Below the pieces are notes generated by a model. The model had not been told where the DNA came from and did not search any database. It was given only the letters and a program-made list of their open reading frames with translations. Made by a program: the position numbers and the translations under genes. Source: Sanderia malayensis (Eukaryota > Cnidaria > Scyphozoa > Semaeostomeae > Pelagiidae). Taken from it: 64,000 bases of DNA. Where the stretch lies: positions 3,720,001 to 3,784,000 of the forward strand of contig RQOL01000906.1 in the NCBI GenBank assembly GCA_013076295.1. The letters run 5' to 3'. Each line of letters opens with the position of its first letter. The stretch's first letter is position 1. Shown in pieces: positions 1 to 9,637 of this stretch.

Positions 1-224
1 TACCATTTGCTTGAAAATATCTTCTTCATAGCTGCGTTCAAAGTCTTCTCTGCTGTTGTCCATCTAAGTGTTCCAGCTTTGTTGTGGAAAACAACAAATA
101 ATTCTCTTTCGCCAACATTCAGAACTTTCACCAGCTCGAGTCTTGACTCTCCTAATTGGTCTGCATTTGCAGCAATCGCAAGAAAAAGTACGAGAATAAA
201 CGCTGGGCTCTTGTGCATCGCCAT
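1..224 (-). CDS. Partial secreted protein, 5' end only
   Basis: An open reading frame starts at an ATG whose complement is at 222-224 and runs off the left edge. The product begins MAMHKSPAFILVLFLAIAANA, a basic start followed by a hydrophobic core and small residues, which is a convincing cleavable signal peptide of about 20 residues. The mature part seen (about 54 residues) contains a segment reading ELFVVFHNKAGTLRWTTAEK. I do not recognise the family. The last bases, read on the minus strand, are ...AAATG followed by GTA, so an exon may end at about position 4, but one exon edge cannot decide this. The gene lies head-to-head with the SLC35F6-like gene, 204 bp between start codons, so the two probably share a promoter region. 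Confidence 0.6.
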   Translation of the reverse strand, partial: MAMHKSPAFILVLFLAIAANADQLGESRLELVKVLNVGERELFVVFHNKAGTLRWTTAEKTLNAAMKKIFSSKW

Positions 225-428
225 GTTGTTGTAAATAGTTCAATGCAGAAAGAAAGACAATATTTTGTTGTTTTGAAGTTTTGTGATCATCACGTGCAAG
301 TCACGGATTGAGTTTCAGTTGTTGTTGTTGTACATAAGCCTATTTAGCTTCCGCTCCACTTCGCAACAAACTTATAATTTGCAGAAGCAGAACATATTTC
401 GATATCTATTGCAGTTTTCCAGTTACAA
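225..428. promoter_or_regulatory. Divergent intergenic promoter region
   Basis: This short gap separates the start codons of two divergently transcribed genes and must hold both 5' untranslated regions and promoters. I see GTTGTT runs and no clear TATA box. The assignment rests on gene geometry only. Confidence 0.4.
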
Positions 429-3400
429 ATGGGTTTATCGTGTTATCAAATCTCTTTAGCAGTTGGAATGCTTCTTACTGGGTCGATAAATACGCTGTCA
501 AAGAAAGCTCAGAATGATTGCGAGTGAGAATTTAAGAATTTAGGTCCATTGATTTACCTGAAGAATCAAGGCTCCCAACTCCTTTTCTTCATATTTGACC
601 CACATTATGATGATTAATATGCTGTTTATTACAGAGCCTATGGCCTGAAAGATATGGATGGCAAAACGTATCATAGTTTTGACCATCCCTGGTTTCAAAC
701 ATTAATTATGTTCACCGGAGAGACATTGTGTTTGCTGGGGTTACTTTATCAAAGAAGAAAAGAAGCTAAAAAAGCTAGAGAGCTGGTATAGAAAGCTTTG
801 TTTGCAGACTTCTTATCCTTTCGAAAGTTACTCTTTACACTCTAATCATATCAATCACTTATATATCTCTTTCAGTTTCTTAGTGATCCCCTGGAATCAG
901 CAGCACCAGAACGTACTAATTCAAAACAAAGGTATCCAAACTCAACAATATCTGTTTTATTACTTCATAGGAAAGCACAAAAAGTTATGGCATCTGTTTT
1001 CGAGAATTTCTTAACATTGCAATCTTCTTGTTTTGATTTTAGAATCTGTCAGCTTATTTTTGCCTTGCCAACTTTATGTGATTTGTTTGGGACAACACTA
1101 TCAGGTATATCATAATGTCTTCATGCTAAATTGGTGTTTACTCCTCTTTCAAACATATTTAAATCAAATACGATTTTCCTTAAATATACAAGTTCCATAC
1201 TATCAATGATGTTATATTATCTTGCAGGCATTGGCTTACTCTATGTAGATGCTTCAATATGGCAAATGTTGCGTGGATCAATCATTGTTTTCACTGGCAT
1301 CTTCTCTGTAAAACTTGGCATCAAATTTTTTCATATCCATTAATGTCCGAACAAATTCGAAATCTTTGACTCTAACATTCTTTATTCCAGAAAATCTTTT
1401 TGAAAAGGAAAATGATGTGGAGTCATTGGTGTGGAATGTCCCTTGCTATGGTAAGTGTTAAGACATAAATAAAACATCCTGTGTTACAAATTTGCCTTAA
1501 AGTCTGGCAGTCTTTGCTCCGTTTACTAGTGAGCACTGTAATGCTTCTTTGCACTTGTAAGTGCTGTCTTTGGGGGAGGGATATTTACTGTAAATCCATC
1601 ACCATTTATGAATCTGTTAATGAATTGTTTTCAGGTTGGACTTGTTCTTGTTGGCCTTTCTTCAATTCTACGAAAGAATCACACTGTCTCACAATGGCAT
1701 ACCATTCTAGGTGACATTTACCATCCAATATCTTTCCAAAGACAAATATTGCATCTTGAATCATGAAATCAGCAAATATCCTTGTACACTTTGGTTCATT
1801 TTCACTTTCATTTTCAGGTGTTATTTTGATAGTTGGTAGTCAAATTGTGAGTGCAACTCAAATGGTCATAGAAGAAACCTTTTTGAAAAAAAGGAAATTT
1901 CATCCACTGCATGTAAGAGCATTCTCAACTTTCCAAGCAATGTCTTGCAACCGGCAGACAACAGATCTTTTAGCAACCAGGGATGCATCGGCAGCAAATG
2001 CTATCCAAACTGAGCTGCTAATAGTGTCGAGCAAAGCTGCAGCCAATAGTATCCAGTCTTAGCTGCTGATAGTGTCAAGCAAACCACATGCAGTATATGT
2101 ATTTTATTCATTGAATTCTGTATTCTTTTAGGTTGTCGGAATGGAGGGGTTTTATGGAATAGTTCTCATGATAGCAGTAAGTCACATATCTTCCAACACC
2201 TTCAATCTCTGGCTGCGTATAATAATTCTGTCTCTTGATTGTTAATAAAAATTCCCTTCTTTCTAATGAGCAGGCATAAATAAATAAATTGTTTCTCATC
2301 TCAATTTTAGCTTGTGCTTCCTGTTGTTTACTTTATTCCTGGACCACAGAACCATAATAGTTATGAAAACAGTCTTGATGCATTGAAGATGATTGGGAAC
2401 AGTCCAAAATTAGCTATATTTTGTGGTAGGCATCATATTCAAAGCTCTTCCTCAATTATGCTACATCGCTTGCAGACATTACACAGGAATATGCACCACT
2501 GTCTTTCCACAGAGCTCTACTGTGCAAATATCTTCAACTTTGATGCATGTTATTTTCTTCCATAGCTCTGTATCTATTGTCCATTGCTTTCTACAACTTC
2601 TTTGGTTTAAGTGTCACCAAAGCTCTCACAGGTGAGTCTGCAGTTGTTTAATGGTGAAAAAAGTTGTTGCATTTATCTTCACTGTATAAGATCCTGAAAA
2701 CAGAGTGTAACTACCTTGCATCTTTTTCCTAGCTGTTCACAGAACATTACTAGATGCATGTCGAACACTGGTTGTCTGGGTTATTAGTTTGTTTATTTAC
2801 TATGTTATTGACGAGGTAAACAATTCTTCATCAAACCATCAGAGGTACCATCATTTTGAATTTTGCTCTTTTTTTGTTTAATACACCCTTGTTTAACTTG
2901 ACAATTTTCTTCTTGCAGTCTTTTGGGGAAGAATGGAACAAAGCATATGGAATGATCCAAGGTTTGTTGGCATTCAAGTTCAATTAACAAGCTTATCTTT
3001 AAATCCTTTTTAATTCATAAGCCCCTGTAACACCAATATCTTTATAGGCCATGCTAATTCACTTTGAAGACGGACTACTGTTTGTCATCTCAATATCTTC
3101 AAGACCTAGTCCATTATTCTTTCATAAATCCACTATATTCTTTGAACTTACCATTCTAATACTTATCGAAGCCATGTTAATGCCTTGTCAAATGTGATTC
3201 CCAAAGCTGATTTATTTCTTCTTTATCAACAGTGGATGGCTTCCTCTTCTTGCTGATCGGCACTGTGATGTACAATCAGTTGTTTGATTTCTCGTGGCTT
3301 CCTTGCACAAAAAATCAACCAACATACCCAGAGGTGAGCACATAATTCAATTGCACAAAACGATAATGTCCATCCTTAGAATTTTAACCCTTCAAGCTAA

Positions 3401-3522
3401 ACATTGCTTCTTTTACCTCATTTATTAATCATCTCAATTTATAGATTCAAGCCCCAGATGATGATGACGAGAGAACAGCTTTGCTATCAACCCCAAGACC
3501 TCTTATCTCATATGATACATAA
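429..3522 (+). CDS. SLC35F6: SLC35F6-like transporter (C2orf18 family)
   Basis: Fifteen exons: 429-523, 635-785, 876-931, 1043-1104, 1228-1307, 1391-1450, 1635-1710, 1818-1912, 2132-2176, 2311-2425, 2566-2631, 2733-2815, 2919-2961, 3233-3333, 3445-3522. They join in phase to 401 residues, against about 370 in vertebrates. Family hallmarks are the N-terminal AVGMLLTGSINTLSKKAQN (residues ~11-29), LPTLCDLFGTTLSGIGLLYV, SIWQMLRGSIIVFTGIFS and QIVSATQMVIEE. Together these form a ten-helix drug/metabolite-transporter (EamA-type) membrane protein. The mammalian member is lysosomal/mitochondrial and was described as an adenine nucleotide translocase-2 binding protein; its substrate is not established. 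The acidic C-terminus DDDDERTALL contains a dileucine-type sorting signal, which fits endolysosomal targeting (inference). All introns are GT-AG and mostly 80-270 bp. Confidence 0.93.
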
Positions 3523-3847
3523 AACTATGCAAACATTTAGAAAATTTATGCCTTCACAAATGTATGCACTATATCCGTGTGATATATGCACATATATACA
3601 TATAGATAACCATCCTGAAGAAATCTAGCAATATTTTACCACTTGTTAAAATATTTCAATAGCTTTTGGTTCATTTTTTAATGTAATTTTTGTTGAAGAA
3701 ATGTTAGATTTTAAAGCATGATTTATTTCAATTTATACTAAATTCCGATTTCCTAAATACAGTCCTAAAGAATCATATAAATATAAACATGACAAGCAAG
3801 CAACAAATAACTAAGTCATATATAAAAAGAACGGTTCACCTGGATTC
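3523..3847. other. Intergenic gap, convergent 3' ends
   Basis: AT-rich 3' flanks of the SLC35F6-like gene and GSTZ copy 1. From about 3694 onward the sequence is homologous to 6007 onward, which marks one edge of the tandem GSTZ duplication. I see no gene. Confidence 0.5.
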
Positions 3848-5543
3848 TCATTTGAGTTCCTCAGGGTAATCAGGTTGTCTTGAAGGATGTGCTTTCTGAA
3901 ATGCTTCCAACTTAGCAAGCTCGAGCTCAATACGGGATATGATTGGAAATTTTGACATGTCAACCTTGAATCTACAGATTAAGATGGGATTATTGTACGT
4001 CAAGAAGATTACAAATAATAGAATATTGATGTGCAAAGAGCAATCCATCAAAATGTTATGAAATCAGTGAGAAAATTTCCAAGAGAGCACTTCTGATGCA
4101 CATAAAGCTGTTCAAAAAGGGTATAATTATTATATACCTGTTAGCATTGTAAACTTGAGGAACCAAGAACAGATCTGGCAATGTAACCTTTGAGAAAATT
4201 TAAAGAATATAATGAGATGCAAACCTTCACGAGTCAATATAAAGGTAATTTCAAGCCAAAACACCATTTATTTTATTAAGGTGATTAATCGTAATAGTCA
4301 ACAAAATGAAAATGAAAAAATTCACCTCATCTCCAATGGAATACTTTCCAGCTGTCTCTTTCAAAGATTGCTCAAGAGCTGAAAAAAGCATAAATAAATA
4401 AATAATTAATTATAATATTTCCAGAGTCAGATCCATTTCAAAATACAAAGCTCAAGAGTTACAAAACCCAATTACAAGATTTGTGTAAAGTTATGACAAA
4501 CCTTGAAAACCATTTTCAATTACATTTTTTCCCATTCCATGTTCTTCTCATCACCAACTGCTTTCAGAAGCCTTACTTTCTTATACCAAAAAATAAAACG
4601 CTTAATTTACAAAACAGTATGACCTCATACAAAAGAAACTGTTCTAGGATATTTCTGCCACATTGGCAAAAGTTAACTAATATTAAATGAGGAGTAAAAA
4701 ATCTTAGCTGCAAACCTGAAGAGGTTGAATATCAGCACCGATTATCAGAGCCAATGTTCTCGCCTGGCTTCTCTTGAAAGGATCCTTTGGTAACAGTGGA
4801 ACATTTGATCTTGTTTCATCAAGATATTCAATGATGCTCATCTATAGAGCAGACATGTAAACATAACTTGGTGTTCAGAAGTTAGAACTGGAATACGGTA
4901 TAAAAGATGGAGGGGGGGGGAGAAATATACTCACCGACTGTGTCAATTTGTGATCATCAATTAACAATGTTGGAATGAGAGATTGTGGATTGATCTCTTT
5001 ATAATTATCAGCCAGCTATAAAAACATCATAATTATAATCATAATCACTCAAAGAATCACTCACAAAATCATAATCATAATCACTCAATCACAAAATCAT
5101 AATCATCATTACCACCAAATCGTAATCACAAAAAATCACAATAAATAAATAGCTCAATAAAATTACCTGTTCTCCTTTTACTAGATGAACTGATTTGTAT
5201 TCATAATCAATTCCTTTCATTGCAAGAGCTGCAAATACAAACTAACTTCATCATAAAAGCCGAACTCGCCTTTAGACTGATAAAAATAAACAGCAAGTAA
5301 CAAACCTATTCTAACTCTCCAGGAAGATGAGCTTCGGAAGTATGAGTAAAGAACAGGCTAAAAGATAAATGCATATCTATTGATAAGGTCGCAAAGAGAG
5401 AGCTAACAAGCGAAGTACACACCCCCCTTTGGCCTAGGCAAAAAGTTAAGATAATAAACTTAAAATAACTTATCAATTACTTTATCATTGCTATATTTAA
5501 ATGTCTTAATAGTTAATAACTGATTTTTACATACCGTGGACAT
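3848..5543 (-). pseudogene. GSTZ1: Maleylacetoacetate isomerase (GSTZ), proximal copy, frameshifted
   Basis: Nine exon blocks on the minus strand, in transcript order: 5535-5543, 5306-5357, 5167-5228, 4935-5015, 4716-4841, 4502-4579, 4326-4378, 4138-4187, 3848-3971. The conceptual product is a zeta-class glutathione transferase, with motif [17 protein letters not shown] at the N-terminus, GDEVTLPDLFLVPQVYNAN in the C-terminal domain and the terminal RQPDYPEELK. It would catalyse cis-trans isomerisation of maleylacetoacetate in tyrosine breakdown. Exon 6 is 78 nt, against 79 nt in the downstream copy. On the coding strand TGGG-AAAAAA-TG replaces TGGGG-AAAAA-GTG, so the frame shifts and TAA follows within two codons. 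All nine splice-site pairs remain intact. It is therefore a recent pseudogene, a polymorphic null, or a one-base sequencing error in a homopolymer. The SSCxWR motif reads SSSSWR. Confidence 0.8.
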
Positions 5544-6160
5544 ATTGCAAGTGAAAATGAAAATATCAGATAATCAAGCAAAGTCCACTGCAAAGCCAAG
5601 CTTCACCTGAAAGTGAGACCCTGTTCATTCACACGACACCGTTTTCATTTTGATCCGTTTATGGTATACTGCGTTCACACGGAAACGATTGGAAACGGTG
5701 CATTCCGATCCGGTTTTGCGTTTTCAAATGAAAACGCTCTGGAAGTGGAGTGCACCGTTTTCAGTTGACATGTTTTCATTTGACACCGTTTTCAGTTTGG
5801 TCGGACACGTGGACTGGTGTGAAAGAACGAAACGGAAACGGAGTGTCAAGTGAAAAAGAAACCTCTTCTCAGTGTAGCAGCTTCGTTTTCGATTGCTTTT
5901 GGCGCCGACTTTAAAAAGTTTAGAAATATTTGATTGACTTGATAAAAAAATTACCTAACATACCCAGTTTTTCAAAACAACATACGATCAAGATTCCAAA
6001 AATTAATGAAGAAATGTTAGATTTTAAAGCATGATTTGTTTCAATTTCTACTAAATTCCAAATTCTTAAATACAATCCTAAAGTAGCATATAAATATAAA
6101 CATGACAAGCAAGCAACAAATTATAATTATTAAGTCATATATAAAAAAGAGTCACCTAGC
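5544..6160. other. Spacer between the two GSTZ copies
   Basis: The first ~75 bp (to about 5617) and the last ~150 bp (from about 6007) are shared with the other duplication unit. The middle is unique and holds a stretch (about 5625-5860) with repeated ACCGTTTTCA and its complement (5638, 5757, 5788 areas; ACGGAAACGG near 5835). It looks like a degraded DNA-transposon end but has no clean inverted termini. I see no gene. Confidence 0.4.
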
Positions 6161-8892
6161 TCATTTCAGTTCCTCGGGACAATCAGGTTGTCTTGAAGGA
6201 TGTGCTTTCTGAAATGCTTCCAACTTAGCAAGCTCGTTCTCAATACGGGATATGATTGGAAATCTTGACATGTCAACCTTGAATCTACAGATTAAGATGG
6301 CATCATTATGTACCAAGAAGATTACAAATAATAGAATATTGATGTACCAAAAGCAATCCATCAAAATATTATGAAATCAGTGAGAAAATCTCCAAGAGAG
6401 CACTTCTGATGCACATAAAGCTGTTCAAAAAGGGTATAATTATTATATACCTGTTAGCATTGTAAACTTGAGGAACCAAGAACAGATCTGGCAATGTAAC
6501 CTTTGAGATAATTTAAAGGTGAGTGTGAGATGCATAAAAAATATTCACTAGATAAAGGTAGAAGTATTTCAAACCAAAACACCATGTATTTTATTAAGGT
6601 GATCAATGGTAATAGTCAACGAAATGAAAATGAAAAATTCACCTCATCTCCAATGGAATACTTTCCAGCCGTCTCTTTCAAAGATTGCTCAAGAGCTGAA
6701 AAAAGTATAAATAAATAAATTATCAATTTTATTATTGCCAAATTCAGATCCATTTCAAAATACAACACTCGACAGTTACAAGATTTGTGTAAAGCTATGA
6801 CAAACCTTCAAAACCATTTTCAACTACACTTTTTCCCCATTCCATTTTCTTCTCATCACCAACCGCTTTCAGAACTCTTAGGTTCTAATACCAAAAATTA
6901 AAACACTTAATTCCAAAAACAGTATAACCTCACACAAAAGAAACTGTTCTGAGACATTTCTGTCACGTTGGTGGAAGTTAGCAAGAGTCAATTTAATATT
7001 ATTTTATTTTAAGGCAATAAAAGGGGTCAAATATCTTACAGTTAGTTGCAAAGGAAAGTACAACACAAGGCTAAGTTGATACAAAAATCTGAGTGTAATT
7101 TCATAATATTGAATGAGGAGTAAAAAATCTTAGCCTCAAACCTGAACAGGTTGAATATCAGCACCGATTATCAGAGCCAATGTTCTCGCCTGGCTTCTCT
7201 TGAAAGGATCCTTTGGTAACAGTGGAACATTTGATCTTGTTTCATCAAGATATTCAATGATGCTCATCTATAGAGCAGACATGTAAACATAACTTGGTGT
7301 GCAAAAGTTAGAGCTGGAATACGGAAGAGAAGAGAGAAGGGGAAAGAAATATACTCACAGACTGTGTCAATTTGTGGTCATCAATTAACAATGTTGGAAT
7401 GAGAGATTGTGGATTGATCTCTTTATAATTATCAGCCAGCTATAAAAATATTGCAAATTACAATGATAATCATAATCATGATCACAATCACTCAAATCAT
7501 AATAATAATCATACTTACTTAATTATTCAATAACATCATCATAATTATAATCATAATCACTCAAAGAACCACTCACAAAATCATAATCATGATCATTAAA
7601 TGGTAATGGCAATCCACCCAATCGCAATCACAAAAATAATCACAATAAATAAATAGCTCAATAAAATTACCTGTTCCCCTTTTACTAGATGAACTGCTTT
7701 GTATTCATAATCAATTCCTTTCATTGCAAGGGCTGCAAATACAAACTAACTTCATGAGAAAAGCTAAGCTCATGGGCTCACCTTGGTTACATAATTATCT
7801 CCACAGAGGAATCGCATTAAGAAATTAGATGGGGATATGAGAGAGAGTCTATTTTTGCTTCCCCTGTGTTTTCAAAATTCCTAAAACGCCTCCCTGTGTG
7901 CACATGTTTACCAATCCTAACCCTAAAGCCTAGTATCCATATAGTCGTTGAGGGTCGTTGAGGGTCTTTGGCAGTCTTTGGGAGTCGCTGAAAAGATTAA
8001 CGATCACGCAGAGACCTGTCAAAAATTGATTTTAATCCTTCCAGCGACCCAAAACGACTGGGTCTTTGAGGGTCGTCGAGATAGAAAAGTTTCTATCTCA
8101 GCGACCCTCAACGACCGTCAACACCTATAAAACGACTGAGAATCCTTTGATTTATGGTAATATGATATGTTTTCTTGCCAAAGTAAAGATGCCAAAGGCC
8201 ACGTGGGGGTATTTCGAGATGTTTGACTCGCTACAAAATAGCAATTTTGGAGCCTTAGGTTTGTCCGAATTTATGGCAGAAGTATTTGGTCTTTTTACAC
8301 ACATGATATTTGCGAAAAACAACAACAAAAATTCCGTGTGTGCCTCTGCCATGTTTCAAACGTACAAATTTGGCGCCACTTTGTTATTGTGCGCGCTTTC
8401 TTATCACATTCTCTCGACGACTGCGAAAGACTGCCAACGACCCTCAAAGACCCTCAACGACTATATGGATACACATCGCTGATCCTAATTTTCAGCGACT
8501 CATAAAGACTGCCAACGACCCTCAACGACCCTCAACGACTATATGGATACTAGGCTTAAATGATGCAGAGCTTCGGAAGAAGCTATACAATCGTGCCTAG
8601 AATGAATGAAAACGCAAAGTAAAAATATAAAAAATAAATAACAAGTAACAAACCTATTCTAACTCTCCAGGAAGATGAGCTTCGGAAGTATGAGTAAAGA
8701 ACAGGCTAAAAGATAAATGCATATCTATTGATAAGGTCGCGAAAAGTGAGATAATAAGCGAAGTACACACCCCCTTTGGCCTAGGCAAAAAGTTTAAACA
8801 TAAGAAACCTAAAATAACTTATCAATTACTTTATCACTGTTATATTTAAATGTTTCAACAGCTAATAACTGCTTTTTACATACCGTGGCCAT
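6161..8892 (-). CDS. GSTZ1: Maleylacetoacetate isomerase (GSTZ), distal intact copy
   Basis: Nine exons in transcript order: 8884-8892, 8654-8705, 7671-7732, 7359-7439, 7142-7267, 6806-6884, 6643-6695, 6451-6500, 6161-6284. They total 636 nt, giving 211 residues, close to the family's ~216. The thioredoxin-like N-terminal domain carries the catalytic-loop motif SSSSWRVR (residues 12-19). Human GSTZ1 has Cys at the third position and this protein has Ser, the first Ser (glutathione activation) being kept. The helical C-terminal domain includes NLRVLKAVGDEKKMEWGKS and GDEVTLPDLFLVPQ. Expected role: cytosolic glutathione-dependent maleylacetoacetate isomerase, the penultimate step of phenylalanine/tyrosine catabolism, and dechloroacetate metabolism. 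The second intron is enlarged to 921 bp by a 630-bp inverted-repeat element. Its start codon (ATGGCCACG) matches copy 1 (ATGTCCACG). Confidence 0.92.
7927..8556. mobile_element. Harbinger-like non-autonomous element in GSTZ intron 2
   Basis: Nearly perfect terminal inverted repeats of about 68 bp begin AGCCTAGTATCCATATAGTC at the left, with its complement ending at 8556. The first 40 bp of the two arms are identical. The element is flanked by TAA on both sides (7924-7926 and 8557-8559), the 3-bp TWA target duplication typical of PIF/Harbinger. The interior repeats GGGTCGTTGAGG-type blocks, and part of the right terminus is duplicated in direct orientation just inside it (about 8426-8473). A 138-codon open frame inside matches nothing I know and is probably fortuitous. 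There is no transposase. Confidence 0.75.
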
Positions 8893-9637
8893 ATTGTAAG
8901 TGAAAATTAAAGGAAAATATCAGAAACAAGCAAATGAGTCTGCTCAAAAGCCAAGCTGCACCTGAAAGTGAGAAACGACGCCACGCCGAGTCTTGTTTTC
9001 TTGACGCCACGCCACGTGGTCCATGCCACAAGGGTGCCAAACTTGAGACAGGGTATCCAAAAGAACAAAGACGAAATAAAACTCAATTTTCACTCTTTGG
9101 CAATTGCCATTTCATTATATGCACTAGGTTTGGTAATTGATAGAAAATTATGGAAAATTAACTAAAAGGCTCAAGGCTCAACGTACCATTAAAACGGAAT
9201 GTAGAATGAATTCTGGAACCTATTGACAATTATCAACATTGAAATAATAAAATGCATCCTTCTGTTGGTTTCCCAAATGGCAAAAATATACTGTTGTTGG
9301 GAGAATAAAAGTGTTATGATTATGAATCGAGCTATTTATAACTGTCGGGCCCTGTTAACAGAAGTACATTTGAATGTGTTTAAGTACTTTGAGTAGCCAC
9401 GCTGAAAAGTGCTTCTGAGCTGAAATACATGAAGTACTACAAAGTCCAGTTTCTTTGAAATCAAAATCGAAGAATCACCTTCATAATAACTCCATGATTA
9501 AAAAAACTAACGGCCTCGATCTGGAACTCAACCTCGCTCACAAGTAGTGCAAGGTGACGTCATCAAACTTTGAAAAAGTCCCGTGGTAACATGTGCTTGT
9601 GCTCAACTGTTTATTTGTTGACTTATCTTGGATGACT
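8893..9637. other. Intergenic gap between GSTZ copy 2 and RTF1
   Basis: Upstream region of the intact GSTZ copy and 3' flank of RTF1. It contains a poly(A) signal for RTF1 (AATAAA on the minus strand at 9610-9615, 23 bp beyond the stop) and a stretch with repeated GCCACGC near 8980-9020. I see no gene or clear repeat otherwise. Confidence 0.4.
9610..9615 (-). promoter_or_regulatory. Poly(A) signal of RTF1
   Basis: AATAAA on the minus strand, 23 bp downstream of the RTF1 stop codon. It is the nearest canonical hexamer. Confidence 0.5.

Larger units (their letters stand above)
3694..8972. repeat. Tandem segmental duplication containing GSTZ
   Basis: Two direct units, about 3694-5617 and 6007-8972, align along exons, introns and both flanks. 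They share AAGAAATGTTAGATTTTAAA at the left edge and CACCTGAAAGTGAG at the right edge. The second unit is longer mainly because of a 630-bp insertion at 7927-8556 and extra simple-sequence DNA in introns. Intron similarity remains high, so the duplication is fairly recent. The spacer between units is not duplicated. Confidence 0.8.

Noticed and set aside
8066..8482. 138-codon frame
   Set aside because: Lies entirely inside the inverted-repeat element at 7927-8556 and spans its repeats. No recognisable domain.
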